Origin: Bacteroidales bacterium
Lineage (GTDB): Bacteria; Bacteroidota; Bacteroidia; Bacteroidales; UBA932
Direction: 5' to 3'
Length of the DNA stretch: 64,000 nt
NCBI GenBank assembly: GCA_023227835.1
Contig: JALOCI010000006.1
Coordinates: forward strand, 41,873 to 105,872
Shown here: positions 35,811-43,257 of the stretch, in pieces
Layout of the letters: each line of letters opens with the position of its first letter
How positions within the stretch are numbered: position 1 is the first letter of the stretch
The notes under the pieces: generated by a model
Told to the model about the DNA's origin: nothing
What the model saw: only the letters and a program-made list of their open reading frames with translations
Database searches by the model: none
Made by a program: the position numbers and the translations under genes

Positions 35811-36203
35811 ATGAAGAAAGAGTTGGCAGAGCGGGCGGAAACCGGCAAAAAGGCAGAGGAGTTGGCGCTTAAATATCTGATAGAAAGAGGTCAGCGGCTT
35901 CTGGCAAGAAACTGGAGAAGCGGGCATAAGGAGATTGATCTTATAATGGAGAGTACTGATCAAAGATATGGCATGATTCTTCATATAGTTGAAGTCAGGT
36001 CTCTTACTGAACCTGTGAGAAAAATGCCTTTCGAGACGGTCGGGATTATGAAACAAAGGGCTGTGATTGCAGCTGCAAGATCATATATATACAAGAATAA
36101 TCTGAATTGCGACACACATTTCGATGTGGTGTCAGTAACATTCGGAACCTATGGGGAGAGACTGGAGTATTACCCGAAAGCATTTACACCAACATGGAGA
36201 TAA
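35811..36203 (+). CDS. YraN/UPF0102 family nuclease-fold protein
   Basis: A small cytoplasmic protein of 130 residues with a restriction-endonuclease-like (Holliday-junction-resolvase-type) fold. The family pattern is clear: GKKAEELALKYLIERG, RNWRSGHKEIDLIMES, where Glu and Asp form the metal site, and HIVEVRSLT, in which the usual EVK is EVR, a conservative change of the catalytic lysine. The ATG at 35811 is preferred over an in-frame TTG two codons earlier. The biological role of the family is not settled. It is the first gene of a run with the mannose-1-phosphate guanylyltransferase. Confidence 0.85.
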   Translation: MKKELAERAETGKKAEELALKYLIERGQRLLARNWRSGHKEIDLIMESTDQRYGMILHIVEVRSLTEPVRKMPFETVGIMKQRAVIAAARSYIYKNNLNCDTHFDVVSVTFGTYGERLEYYPKAFTPTWR

Positions 36204-36214
36204 CAAACATAAAT

Positions 36215-37306
36215 ATGAACAAAAATCATTACTGTATTATCATGGCCGGCGGTGTCGGAAGCCGCTTCTGGCCGGTCAGCAGGAACAACAGGCCAAAGCA
36301 GTTCCTTGATATACTGGGGCTGGGAAAAACATTTCTTCAGCTTACTTTCGAAAGATTCAGCAGGATTGTACCAAAAGAGAATATATTAATTGTTACTTCT
36401 GAAAATTATAAAGATCTTGTTAAAGAGCAAATACCGGAAGTACTACCTGAACATATACTTTTGGAGCCTTTCAGAAGAAACACTGCTCCGTGTATAGCAT
36501 ACGCCACATACAAACTCTTGCAGAAATCACCTGATGCGACAGTTGTTGTTGCTCCTTCGGACCATATGATTACAAACGAGGAACTTTTTCATTCAACAAT
36601 AGTAAATGCCCTTAACTACTCCGAGACACATGATGACCTTATGACTCTCGGCATTCAGCCTACCAGACCTGAGACAGCATACGGATATATACAACTTAAC
36701 AAAGGAGAACTTGTTGACATAGACGGCAATGTGGCGTATAAGATTAAGACTTTTACCGAGAAGCCGGATCAGCAATTAGCCAGGGTATTCGTGGATAGTG
36801 GAGAGTTTTTATGGAATTCCGGAATTTTTGCATGGAATCTGAAGGCAATAAAAAAGGAGCTTGAGATACTGCAACCTGAAATTTCAGGTCTTTTCCGAAG
36901 TATATCCGATGATTACTACACATCAAAGGAGAATGCATCAATACGTGGAGTTTATCAGGAGTGCGTCAACATATCCATCGACTATGCAGTAATGGAAAAA
37001 ACGTCAAAGGCGGTTGTCTATCCGGTTAGTTTCGGCTGGTCGGACCTTGGTACATGGGAATCTCTCTACAGCTATGTTGAGAAGGATGAAGGGAACAATT
37101 ATGTGAATTCAAAAGGGGAAACAGTTCTTGAGGTAAAAGATTCAATAGTAATCTCGGAAGAGAAAAAGTTGGTTGTTGTCAAAGGACTGGAAAACTATAT
37201 GATAGTAAATACAAAAGATGCTTTAATGATATGCCCGCGCAACGGGAAGGCGTTTAAATCCGTTCTGACTGACATTACAACGCAGGAATTGTCAAAGTAT
37301 CAATAA
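36215..37306 (+). CDS. manC: Mannose-1-phosphate guanylyltransferase
   Basis: Makes GDP-mannose from mannose 1-phosphate and GTP for surface polysaccharide. From the ATG at 36215 it has 363 residues, the typical size of the single-domain enzyme without the phosphomannose isomerase part. Motifs: MAGGVGSRFWPVSRNNRPKQ (nucleotide-binding loop), APSDHM, the FTEKP sugar-binding motif, and WNSGIFAWN. Another in-frame ATG at 36194 overlaps the yraN stop and cannot be excluded. The longer frame back to 36107 lies inside yraN and is unlikely to be used. It is followed by arginine deiminase after 10 bases. Confidence 0.94.
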   Translation: MNKNHYCIIMAGGVGSRFWPVSRNNRPKQFLDILGLGKTFLQLTFERFSRIVPKENILIVTSENYKDLVKEQIPEVLPEHILLEPFRRNTAPCIAYATYKLLQKSPDATVVVAPSDHMITNEELFHSTIVNALNYSETHDDLMTLGIQPTRPETAYGYIQLNKGELVDIDGNVAYKIKTFTEKPDQQLARVFVDSGEFLWNSGIFAWNLKAIKKELEILQPEISGLFRSISDDYYTSKENASIRGVYQECVNISIDYAVMEKTSKAVVYPVSFGWSDLGTWESLYSYVEKDEGNNYVNSKGETVLEVKDSIVISEEKKLVVVKGLENYMIVNTKDALMICPRNGKAFKSVLTDITTQELSKYQ

Positions 37307-37316
37307 AATATTTTTT

Positions 37317-38585
37317 ATGGCTAACGGATCGATATCTATAAACGTCCAATCTGAAATAGGAAAACTTGAGGCGGTTCTTCTACATTCTCCCGGTGCGGAG
37401 GTGGAGAACATGACCCCTAGAAATGCTCAGAGAGCATTGTACAGTGATATTCTGAACCTCTCAATAGCTCAGAAAGAGTATGAACAGGTATCGGGGGTGC
37501 TTTCAAAAGTGTGTAAAACATATCAGATAAAGGACCTTCTTACAAATCTGCTTGATAACCATACGGACAGGGAGGCTTTAATCGGAAAAATTTGTGTTAC
37601 CGAGGAGGTTACAGATTATTTTGAATATCTTATGGAGATGCCGTCAAAAGCTCTGGCTACAGTCCTGATTGAAGGTCTTCCGGCAAGAATGGATACTTTG
37701 ACAGCTTACCTGAAGGATGACTATTATGCGCTTTTTCCTCTTTATAATTATTACTTCACAAGAGATGCCTCTGTCTCTTTGGGCAACAAAGTGCTTGTCT
37801 GTCGTATGGCAAGCAAGGTGAGGATGAGAGAATCCCTTATAAACGAGGCTATATTCAGAAACAAGCGTTATTTCGATTGTGAACTGATAAATGCACATGA
37901 TTTCCAGCCGGGAAACAATGATATATATATGGAGGGAGGTGACGTGCTTGTTGCCAGAGAAGATATTCTGCTGATAGGCAATGGTATGAGAACCAGCAGC
38001 CAGGGAATAGATATGCTTATAAACAGGCTATGCAAATCATCAGGACCGGAAAAGAGACATATTATAGTTCAGCAACTTCCAAGTTCTCCTGAGTCATTCA
38101 TTCATCTTGACATGGTTTTCACAATGCTGGACGTTGACAGGGCTATGGTCTTTGAACCTTTAATTCTTAACGAAAACCAGTATCAGACAGTACATATCAT
38201 AATAGAAGGAGGGAAGGTGACGAAAATCAAGTCGGTTAACAACATCCTTTCAGTACTTAAAAAGCTGGGAATGGATCTGGAACCGGTAACCTGCGGAGGC
38301 AGCGCTGATGAATGGAATCAGGAGAGGGAACAGTGGCACAGCGGCGCAAATTTCTTTGCTTTTGCTCCGGGCAAAGTTATGTCGTATGCGAGAAATGTTC
38401 ACACTTTAAACGAGATGCACAAGAGCGGCTTTGAGATTGTTTCTGCAAGAGAGGTGATTTCCGGGAAAAAAGATATTGACTCTTACAAGAGATGCGTTGT
38501 AACTATAGATGGTTCTGAACTACCAAGAGGTGGCGGAGGGGCAAGGTGTATGACTATGCCTCTCAGGAGAGAGTCGATATTGTAA
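37317..38585 (+). CDS. arcA: Arginine deiminase
   Basis: Hydrolyses arginine to citrulline and ammonia. At 422 residues it is close to the family norm. The catalytic elements are visible: FTRDASV with Asp (near 150), MEGGDVLV with Glu, HLDMVFTMLD with catalytic His, and the nucleophile Cys411 in GGGGARCMTMP. It lies after the manC gene and before pheS; no ornithine carbamoyltransferase or carbamate kinase gene is present in the window. Together with the CtlX-type hydrolase and RocD at 16951-19089 it would complete a path from arginine to glutamate semialdehyde. Confidence 0.93.
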   Translation: MANGSISINVQSEIGKLEAVLLHSPGAEVENMTPRNAQRALYSDILNLSIAQKEYEQVSGVLSKVCKTYQIKDLLTNLLDNHTDREALIGKICVTEEVTDYFEYLMEMPSKALATVLIEGLPARMDTLTAYLKDDYYALFPLYNYYFTRDASVSLGNKVLVCRMASKVRMRESLINEAIFRNKRYFDCELINAHDFQPGNNDIYMEGGDVLVAREDILLIGNGMRTSSQGIDMLINRLCKSSGPEKRHIIVQQLPSSPESFIHLDMVFTMLDVDRAMVFEPLILNENQYQTVHIIIEGGKVTKIKSVNNILSVLKKLGMDLEPVTCGGSADEWNQEREQWHSGANFFAFAPGKVMSYARNVHTLNEMHKSGFEIVSAREVISGKKDIDSYKRCVVTIDGSELPRGGGGARCMTMPLRRESIL

Positions 38586-38610
38586 GAAAACAGTAATATA
38601 AAAGATTTAT

Positions 38611-38618
38611 TACCTTTG
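38611..38618 (+). promoter_or_regulatory. -7 promoter box of pheS
   Basis: TACCTTTG matches TAnnTTTG, 17 bases before the first of two consecutive ATG codons at 38636. Confidence 0.55.
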
Positions 38619-38635
38619 CAATTCATTCCGAATTT

Positions 38636-39664
38636 ATGATGAGAGAGAAAATAGACCAACTTCTTTCGGAAGTTGAAGAATTAAAGGCTAAAAGTGAGCA
38701 GGAGATCGAGGAGATCCGTGTAGGGCTGCTTGGAAAAAAAGGTAAGATTACACAACTTTTTGACGACTTCAGGGAAGTTTTGCCTGAACAGAAGAGAGAG
38801 CTGGGGCAGGTTTTAAATAAGCTTAAAACCGCAGCTGCGCAGAAGATTGAAGAATTAAAATCAGTTCTTGATGAGAACCCTGAGACAAAGGAATCTGCTT
38901 ATGACCTCACAAAACCCGGAAATTTCTTTGAATTCGGCTCTAGGCATCCTATATCGATTACCAGAAATGAGATACTCTCAATATTTACAAAACTCGGATA
39001 TGCAATAGCCGATGGACCGGAGATTGAGGATGACTGGCATGTTTTCGGGGCATTGAATTTTCCTCCTGAACACCCCGCAAGAGATATGCAGGATACATTC
39101 TTCGTAACAACCGGAGATAATCCTATTTTACTCCGTACTCATACAAGTTCCGTACAGGTACGTACAATGGAAAAGGTGCAACCCCCTATAAGAGTGGTTT
39201 GCCCGGGAAGAGTTTTCAGAAATGAGGCCATATCAGCCCGTGCTCATTGTATATTCCACCAGGTAGAGGGCTTGTATATTGATAAGAATGTTTCATTTGC
39301 AGATTTGAAGCAGGCTGTCCTGCTCTTTGCAAGGGAGATGTTCGGAGAGAATGCACAAATAAGGCTCAGACCTTCTTATTTCCCATTTACCGAGCCGAGC
39401 GCAGAAGTTGATGTAAGTTGCAATATATGCAAGGGAAAAGGGTGCAATGTCTGCAAGGGTACAGGGTGGCTCGAGATAATGGGCTGCGGAATGGTTGATC
39501 CTAATGTGCTTGAGGCTTCAGGCATTGACAGCAAAGAGTATTCCGGGTTCGCATTCGGTATGGGAGTTGAGCGTATTGCCATGCTTAAGTGGCAGGTTAA
39601 GGATTTAAGACATTATTTTGAAAACGACATAAGATTCCTCAGGGAATTTAAGACAGAGGTCTAA
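38636..39664 (+). CDS. pheS: Phenylalanyl-tRNA synthetase alpha subunit
   Basis: Catalytic subunit of the heterotetrameric enzyme that charges tRNA-Phe. At 342 residues it is full length. There is an N-terminal coiled coil (about 1-90), then the class II catalytic core with motif 2 (RVVCPGRVFRNEAISARAH) and motif 3 (SGFAFGMGVERIAMLKW). A CNICKGKGCNVCKGTG cysteine cluster near 262-277 is typical for many bacterial PheS proteins. pheT is not adjacent; it must lie elsewhere. The gene is followed by tRNA-Gly. Confidence 0.98.
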   Translation: MMREKIDQLLSEVEELKAKSEQEIEEIRVGLLGKKGKITQLFDDFREVLPEQKRELGQVLNKLKTAAAQKIEELKSVLDENPETKESAYDLTKPGNFFEFGSRHPISITRNEILSIFTKLGYAIADGPEIEDDWHVFGALNFPPEHPARDMQDTFFVTTGDNPILLRTHTSSVQVRTMEKVQPPIRVVCPGRVFRNEAISARAHCIFHQVEGLYIDKNVSFADLKQAVLLFAREMFGENAQIRLRPSYFPFTEPSAEVDVSCNICKGKGCNVCKGTGWLEIMGCGMVDPNVLEASGIDSKEYSGFAFGMGVERIAMLKWQVKDLRHYFENDIRFLREFKTEV

Positions 39665-39669
39665 AATTT

Positions 39670-39700
39670 TTTGGAGGTTGCAAAATTATTGCTACTTTTG
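39670..39700 (+). promoter_or_regulatory. Promoter of tRNA-Gly
   Basis: TTTG at 39670-39673 and TACTTTTG at 39693-39700 are separated by 19 bases; the mature tRNA begins 12 bases after the -7 box. Confidence 0.75.
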
Positions 39701-39712
39701 CATTCCCAAAAC

Positions 39713-39785
39713 GCGGAAATAGCTCAGTTGGTAGAGCATAACCTTGCCAAGGTTAGGGTCGCGAGTTCGAGTCTCGTTTTCCGCT
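39713..39785 (+). tRNA. tRNA-Gly (GCC)
   Basis: A 73-base cloverleaf: acceptor GCGGAAA/TTTCCGC, D-arm GCTC..GAGC, anticodon stem TAACC/GGTTA with loop TTGCCAA (anticodon GCC), T-arm GCGAG-TTCGAGT-CTCGT. The CCA is not encoded. It has its own consensus promoter and a terminator directly after. Confidence 0.97.
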
Positions 39786-39793
39786 CTACGAAG

Positions 39794-39822
39794 AAACCTC
39801 TCCGCAACGAGAGGTTTTTTTG
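39794..39822 (+). terminator. Terminator of tRNA-Gly
   Basis: Perfect 9-pair stem (39794-39802 with 39809-39817), 6-base loop, then a run of T. It separates tRNA-Gly from tRNA-Leu. Confidence 0.9.
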
Positions 39823-39884
39823 GATGTAAAAAGTTCTTAAAGCACCTGTCGAGGGGTTTATTTGAAAGGTGCAACGAGCCAAGG

Positions 39885-39970
39885 GCTCGGGTGGTGGAAT
39901 AGGTAGACACGCAGGACTTAAAATCCTGTGGGCAGAAATGTCCGTACGGGTTCGATTCCCGTCCCGAGCA
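39885..39970 (+). tRNA. tRNA-Leu (UAA)
   Basis: An 86-base class II tRNA: acceptor GCTCGGG/CCCGAGC, anticodon stem CAGGA/TCCTG with loop CTTAAAA (anticodon TAA), a long variable arm and T-arm with GGTTCGATTCCCG. CCA is not encoded. It marks the left border of the accessory stretch, but no second copy of its 3' end was found downstream. Confidence 0.96.
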
Positions 39971-40006
39971 CAAATTCTTTCTTTAAAAGAATACAAAAGA
40001 AAGCAA

Positions 40007-40046
40007 AAGCAATCAAATTAGCGAGTCAGCAATTTGGTTGCTTTTT
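40007..40046 (+). terminator. Terminator of tRNA-Leu
   Basis: 13-pair stem with one G-U pair (40007-40019 with 40031-40043), 11-base loop, followed by T-rich sequence. Confidence 0.85.
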
Positions 40047-40062
40047 TGTTTTTCGGTCTTAT

Positions 40063-40142
40063 GTCTTCAATCGCTCCTAACTCTTGCTCCGGCTGAAAAA
40101 TTTTTGATATACCCGTTCGGGGGCATTAATTGATAACATCTG
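40063..40142 (+). repeat. Repeat element, copy C (degenerate)
   Basis: A 36-base core at 40063-40098 aligns without gaps to the loop of copy A (23 of 36 identical by my count), sharing the exact 11-mer TCCGGCTGAAA. The right flank (CATTAATTGATAACATCTGG) also resembles that of copy A (CACTAATTTGATAGCGGCTT). No strong stem is left. It lies just upstream of the HipBST-like operon. Confidence 0.5.
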
Positions 40143-40150
40143 GTTATTAT

Positions 40151-40243
40151 ACCCTAAAGGGTGTAAAAATCTTTAATTATAAAATAATGCACCCTAAAGG
40201 GTGTAAATAATATAAAAACATTTATATTTGCACCTTAAAGGGT
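40151..40243 (+). promoter_or_regulatory. Promoter with three operator repeats for the hipBST-like operon
   Basis: Three copies of ACCCTAAAGGGT (third with one change, ACCTTAAAGGGT) start at 40151, 40191 and 40232, each an ACCC/GGGT dyad with 4-base centre. The spacings of 40 and 41 bases are close to four helical turns, so bound dimers would face the same side. A -7 box TATATTTG (40223-40230) directly precedes the third copy, which therefore covers the transcription start. This is the pattern expected for autorepression by the HTH antitoxin. Confidence 0.8.
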
Positions 40244-40248
40244 ATAAA

Positions 40249-40458
40249 ATGAGTTTGGCAAATTTTGTAAAAGAAAAGCGGAAAGCAGTAAACCTAACAC
40301 AGCCTGAGTTAGCTGAAAAAGCGGGCGTGGGCTTACGTTTTGTTCGTGAATTAGAGCAAGGAAAGCAAACTTTACGATTAGATAAAGTAAACCAGGTACT
40401 GCATTTATTTGGATATGAAGTAGGTGCTGTACTTGCAAAAAAAGAGCATGAATTATGA
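40249..40458 (+). CDS. hipB: HipB-like HTH antitoxin/autorepressor
   Basis: A 69-residue XRE-type DNA-binding protein. Its helix-turn-helix covers about 10-55 (LTQPELAEKAGVGLRFVRELEQGK). The ATG at 40249 is preferred over an upstream in-frame start that lies within the third operator. It is the first gene of a three-gene operon and overlaps hipS by four bases (ATGA). In HipBST systems HipB represses the operon and supports neutralisation, while HipS blocks the kinase. Size and organisation fit that arrangement. Confidence 0.88.
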   Translation: MSLANFVKEKRKAVNLTQPELAEKAGVGLRFVRELEQGKQTLRLDKVNQVLHLFGYEVGAVLAKKEHEL

Positions 40459-40787
40459 GAAAGGCAATTATTAAAATGGATACTCAAGTGGCGGGATGGC
40501 TTACTCAAGATGAAAACGGGTATCATTTTAAGTATGATTCAGCCTACTTAAGTCAAACCAATGCGAAGCCAATAAGTTTAACACTGCCTTTACAAGAGAA
40601 AGTCTTTACATCCAATGTGTTGTTCCCGTTTTTTGACGGCTTGATTCCTGAGGGTTGGTTGTTGGATATTGCCGAAAAAAATTGGAAGTTAAATCCAAGA
40701 GACCGCATGGGCTTGCTGCTGGCTTGTTGTAAAGATTGCATAGGAGCAGTAAGTGCGGAAGAGGTAAAAGAGGAGGATAAACTATGA
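40455..40787 (+). CDS. hipS: HipS-like protein (stand-alone HipA N-terminal subdomain)
   Basis: A 110-residue protein corresponding to the N-terminal subdomain of HipA (couple_hipA type), seen in ISLTLPLQEKVFTSNVLFPF, FDGLIPEGWLLDIA and RDRMGLLLACCKDCIGAVS. In classical HipA this part is fused to the kinase; here it is a separate gene, as in the tripartite HipBST systems where HipS is the antitoxin. It overlaps hipB and hipT by four bases each. Its last codons include AGGAGG seven bases before the hipT ATG, a perfect Shine-Dalgarno. Confidence 0.88.
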   Translation: MRKAIIKMDTQVAGWLTQDENGYHFKYDSAYLSQTNAKPISLTLPLQEKVFTSNVLFPFFDGLIPEGWLLDIAEKNWKLNPRDRMGLLLACCKDCIGAVSAEEVKEEDKL

Positions 40788-41731
40788 AAAGATGCTTGTT
40801 TTGCTATCAACCCCTGGCGGAAAATGAATTGGATTTTCATGTTTCGTGCTCAAAAAAAATATTCGGGCAGCCCTTACCCCCTGCATTACCGTATTCAGAA
40901 GCTGATTTAGAGCCGTTGGCAAAGGAGGTAATACAAAGCCAAACCGCTGTAACAGGTGTGCAAGCAAAACTATCTCTTCATATAACAAGCAATAACCGTG
41001 TAGAAAAGGGAAAAAGGTTTACCATCGTTGGACTTTGGGGTGGCTACATATTAAAACCACCAACGGCATTATATAAACAGATGCCGGAGGTAGAAGATCT
41101 AACCATGCATTTGGCCGGCATAGCTAATATAAAAACAGCAACACATAGTCTTGTCCGATTAACATCCGGTAACCTTGCTTATATTACTAAGCGTGTAGAC
41201 AGGGTAAAGAAGATTAAACTTGCCATGGAGGACATGTGCCAATTAACCGAGCGTCTTACAGAAGATAAATACCATGGTAGTTATGAGCAAATTGGTAAGG
41301 CCATTCAAAAGTATTCTGCCACTTCTGGCTTGGACGTGGTAAATTTCTTTGAACTGGTGTTATTTTCTTTTTTAACAGGCAATGCCGATATGCACCTGAA
41401 GAACTTTTCCTTATTAGAGCAACCTGGTTTGGGTATGGTGTTATCGCCGGCCTACGACTTGGTAAACACGGCATTGGTGAATCCGTCAGACGATGAAGAG
41501 ATGGCACTAAATCTTAACGGGAAAAAGAAGAGACTGAAGAAACAAGATTTTGTTGCTGCAATGAATACTTTGAAGTTGGACGAAAAGCAGCAAGAGAACA
41601 TTTTCGCTAAAATGGAAAAAGCAAAACCAAAGTGGTTGGCGCAAATTGATATTAGCTTCTTGGCTGATGAATTAAAGGATCAGTACAAGCAAATTTTAAT
41701 CAAAAGATTTGAGCGGATAAACAAGATTTAA
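40784..41731 (+). CDS. hipT: HipT-like serine/threonine kinase toxin
   Basis: A 315-residue HipA-family kinase core without the N-terminal subdomain. An N-terminal zinc-ribbon-like motif (Cys4, Cys7, His19, Cys22) is followed by the Gly-rich loop region (51-62, TAVTGVQAKLS), the ATP lysine Lys91 in GGYILKPP, catalytic Asp202 and Asn207 in GNADMHLKN, and metal Asp225 in AYDL. The Asp202-Asp225 spacing of 23 equals D309-D332 in E. coli HipA. The usual SxS autophosphorylation site of HipT before GVQ reads AVT here. Known HipA/HipT enzymes phosphorylate glutamyl- or tryptophanyl-tRNA synthetase; the target here is not known. Confidence 0.88.
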   Translation: MKRCLFCYQPLAENELDFHVSCSKKIFGQPLPPALPYSEADLEPLAKEVIQSQTAVTGVQAKLSLHITSNNRVEKGKRFTIVGLWGGYILKPPTALYKQMPEVEDLTMHLAGIANIKTATHSLVRLTSGNLAYITKRVDRVKKIKLAMEDMCQLTERLTEDKYHGSYEQIGKAIQKYSATSGLDVVNFFELVLFSFLTGNADMHLKNFSLLEQPGLGMVLSPAYDLVNTALVNPSDDEEMALNLNGKKKRLKKQDFVAAMNTLKLDEKQQENIFAKMEKAKPKWLAQIDISFLADELKDQYKQILIKRFERINKI

Positions 41732-41740
41732 CAGGATTCC

Positions 41741-41870
41741 TTATGTGGACGCTTTGTATACCGTAGAAAAATACTGTTTCAGGGCTGTCCATCCTCAGTC
41801 GTTGCTCTCCCTCCGGCTGAAATGCCCTGATCCAGTATTTTTCCACTAATTTGATAGCGGCTTCTGAGTA
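41741..41870 (+). repeat. Repeat element, copy A (hairpin with conserved loop)
   Basis: A 20-base inverted pair (41766-41785 with 41824-41843, about 3 mismatches) encloses a 38-base loop with GTCCATCCTCA and TCCGGCTGAAA at its two ends. The right outer flank GATAGCGGCTTCTGAG resembles the right arm of copy B. It lies between hipT and the next gene and may also work as a terminator. Confidence 0.75.
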
Positions 41871-41947
41871 CTTTAAATTTTTTAATTATCTTTATGACAG
41901 TTTCTTAATGTGATTTATAGTACAAATAATTGTTTAGGAGATATTCT

Positions 41948-42319
41948 ATGATAGCGTTTTTCATTGTTCTGATTTATATTGCCATTGTGTATCTTGCAAT
42001 ACAAAATGTCAAATTGGAAAATAATCCGGATTTTCCGCAACGTTTTACAACTTCTCTTATTTTTCTTGCCTGGCCCTGGTGGCTTCTTTTTGTAAGTGCG
42101 GTATATGTGGGTGATAAAAGGAAAATTCTATTCACGGCTCTTATTGGTATAATCCATAGTTTCTCACAAACTGCGATATTGATTCTTTACTGGAATGCAG
42201 AAATTTTTCCACTCGGTGAGGTATTGTTAATTCCGGGAGCAATAGCCTTAGCGCTTTCTTTGTCATATTTTTTCTGGAACAAGAGAGTGTTGAACACAGC
42301 AAGGTCTGCCAATCCATAG
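41948..42319 (+). CDS. Small four-helix membrane protein
   Basis: A 123-residue hydrophobic protein with about four membrane helices (2-23, 37-58, 66-88, 91-112) and charged ends. The ATG at 41948 is preceded at a 7-base distance by AGGAG, a rare Shine-Dalgarno for this genome; an in-frame TTG six codons earlier is less likely. No family was recognised. It ends 10 bases before the HAD phosphatase gene and is probably co-transcribed with it. Both lie between repeat copies A and B. Confidence 0.65.
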   Translation: MIAFFIVLIYIAIVYLAIQNVKLENNPDFPQRFTTSLIFLAWPWWLLFVSAVYVGDKRKILFTALIGIIHSFSQTAILILYWNAEIFPLGEVLLIPGAIALALSLSYFFWNKRVLNTARSANP

Positions 42320-42329
42320 ATACAAAAGT

Positions 42330-43193
42330 ATGAGTAAGAAAAGTAATATAATCGTTGCATTAATTTACGATTTTGACGGTACGCTTTCACCCGGTAATAT
42401 GCAGGAATTTGGATTTATCGAAGCTGTGAAGAAAAACCCAAAAGAGTTTTGGACTGAAAACAGTAAATTATCTAATGATAATGATGCTGATCAGATTCTG
42501 ACATATATGTATTTAATGATGCAAAAAGCAATTTCAGAGAAAATCTCTTTGAAAAGAGAGCAGTTTCAAGAATTTGGAAAAGATGTCAAGTTGTTTAAAG
42601 GTGTTGAAGAATGGTTTGTCTTGATAAATGAATATGCTAAAAAAAACGGAATAACTATTGAGCACTATATTAATTCTTCCGGTTTAGCTGAAATTATTGA
42701 AGGCACACCTATTGCCAAAGAATTTAAAAAAATTTTCGCTTGTTCATATTTGTACGACGTAGACGGTAAAGCCTTTTGGCCTGGCGTTGCAGTTAACTAT
42801 ACTACAAAAACTCAATTCCTTTTTAAAATAAACAAAGGGATAGAAAGCGTTGCCGATTCGATAGGTGTTAATAAATATACTAAAAAAGAAGATAGAAGAA
42901 TTCCTTTTAGCAGAATGGTATATTTCGGTGATGGAGAAACTGATGTCCCTTGTATGAAATTGGTTAAGGAAATGGGAGGACATTCCATAGCAGTTTATCA
43001 GCCTAGAAATTCTATAAAGAAACAGCGATCAGAAAATCTAATTGCCGAAAACAGAGTGAATTTTGTTTGCCCGGCAGATTATTCAAAAAACAAAGAAATT
43101 TATAAGGTAGTAACGACTATACTGGATAAGATCAAAGCCGATTTTGATTTTCAATGTTTGCTTAATCAGCACAAAAAGAAAACTGTTAAATAA
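42330..43193 (+). CDS. HAD-superfamily phosphatase (PSP-like)
   Basis: A 287-residue cytoplasmic haloacid-dehalogenase-fold hydrolase. Motif I is YDFDGTLSPGN (near 14-24), motif II INSSGLAE (near 115), and motif IV YFGDGETDVPCM (near 198-209). The cap region between 25 and 105 is helical, as in phosphoserine-phosphatase-like members. The substrate cannot be told from sequence. Similar proteins occur in variable gene neighbourhoods, and here the gene forms a two-gene module with the membrane protein before it. No terminator other than repeat copy B follows. Confidence 0.85.
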   Translation: MSKKSNIIVALIYDFDGTLSPGNMQEFGFIEAVKKNPKEFWTENSKLSNDNDADQILTYMYLMMQKAISEKISLKREQFQEFGKDVKLFKGVEEWFVLINEYAKKNGITIEHYINSSGLAEIIEGTPIAKEFKKIFACSYLYDVDGKAFWPGVAVNYTTKTQFLFKINKGIESVADSIGVNKYTKKEDRRIPFSRMVYFGDGETDVPCMKLVKEMGGHSIAVYQPRNSIKKQRSENLIAENRVNFVCPADYSKNKEIYKVVTTILDKIKADFDFQCLLNQHKKKTVK

Positions 43194-43257
43194 CAATCTG
43201 TTTTCTAAGGTTTTTTTAGTGATTTTAGGAGTGTGTTAATATAATCAGGAATCGACA

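Noticed and set aside
36107..36214. Long N-terminal extension of the mannose-1-phosphate guanylyltransferase
   Set aside because: It lies inside yraN in another frame and adds residues absent from the family; the nucleotide-binding motif begins nine residues after the ATG at 36215.
39692..39996. Minus-strand open frames of about 90 codons over the tRNA genes
   Set aside because: They are antisense to tRNA-Gly and tRNA-Leu and their spurious translation reproduces a well-known tRNA artefact pattern.
41766..41843. Copy A as a hammerhead or other small ribozyme
   Set aside because: CTGA and GAAA words are present, but CTGANGA and the three-helix junction of a hammerhead are not.
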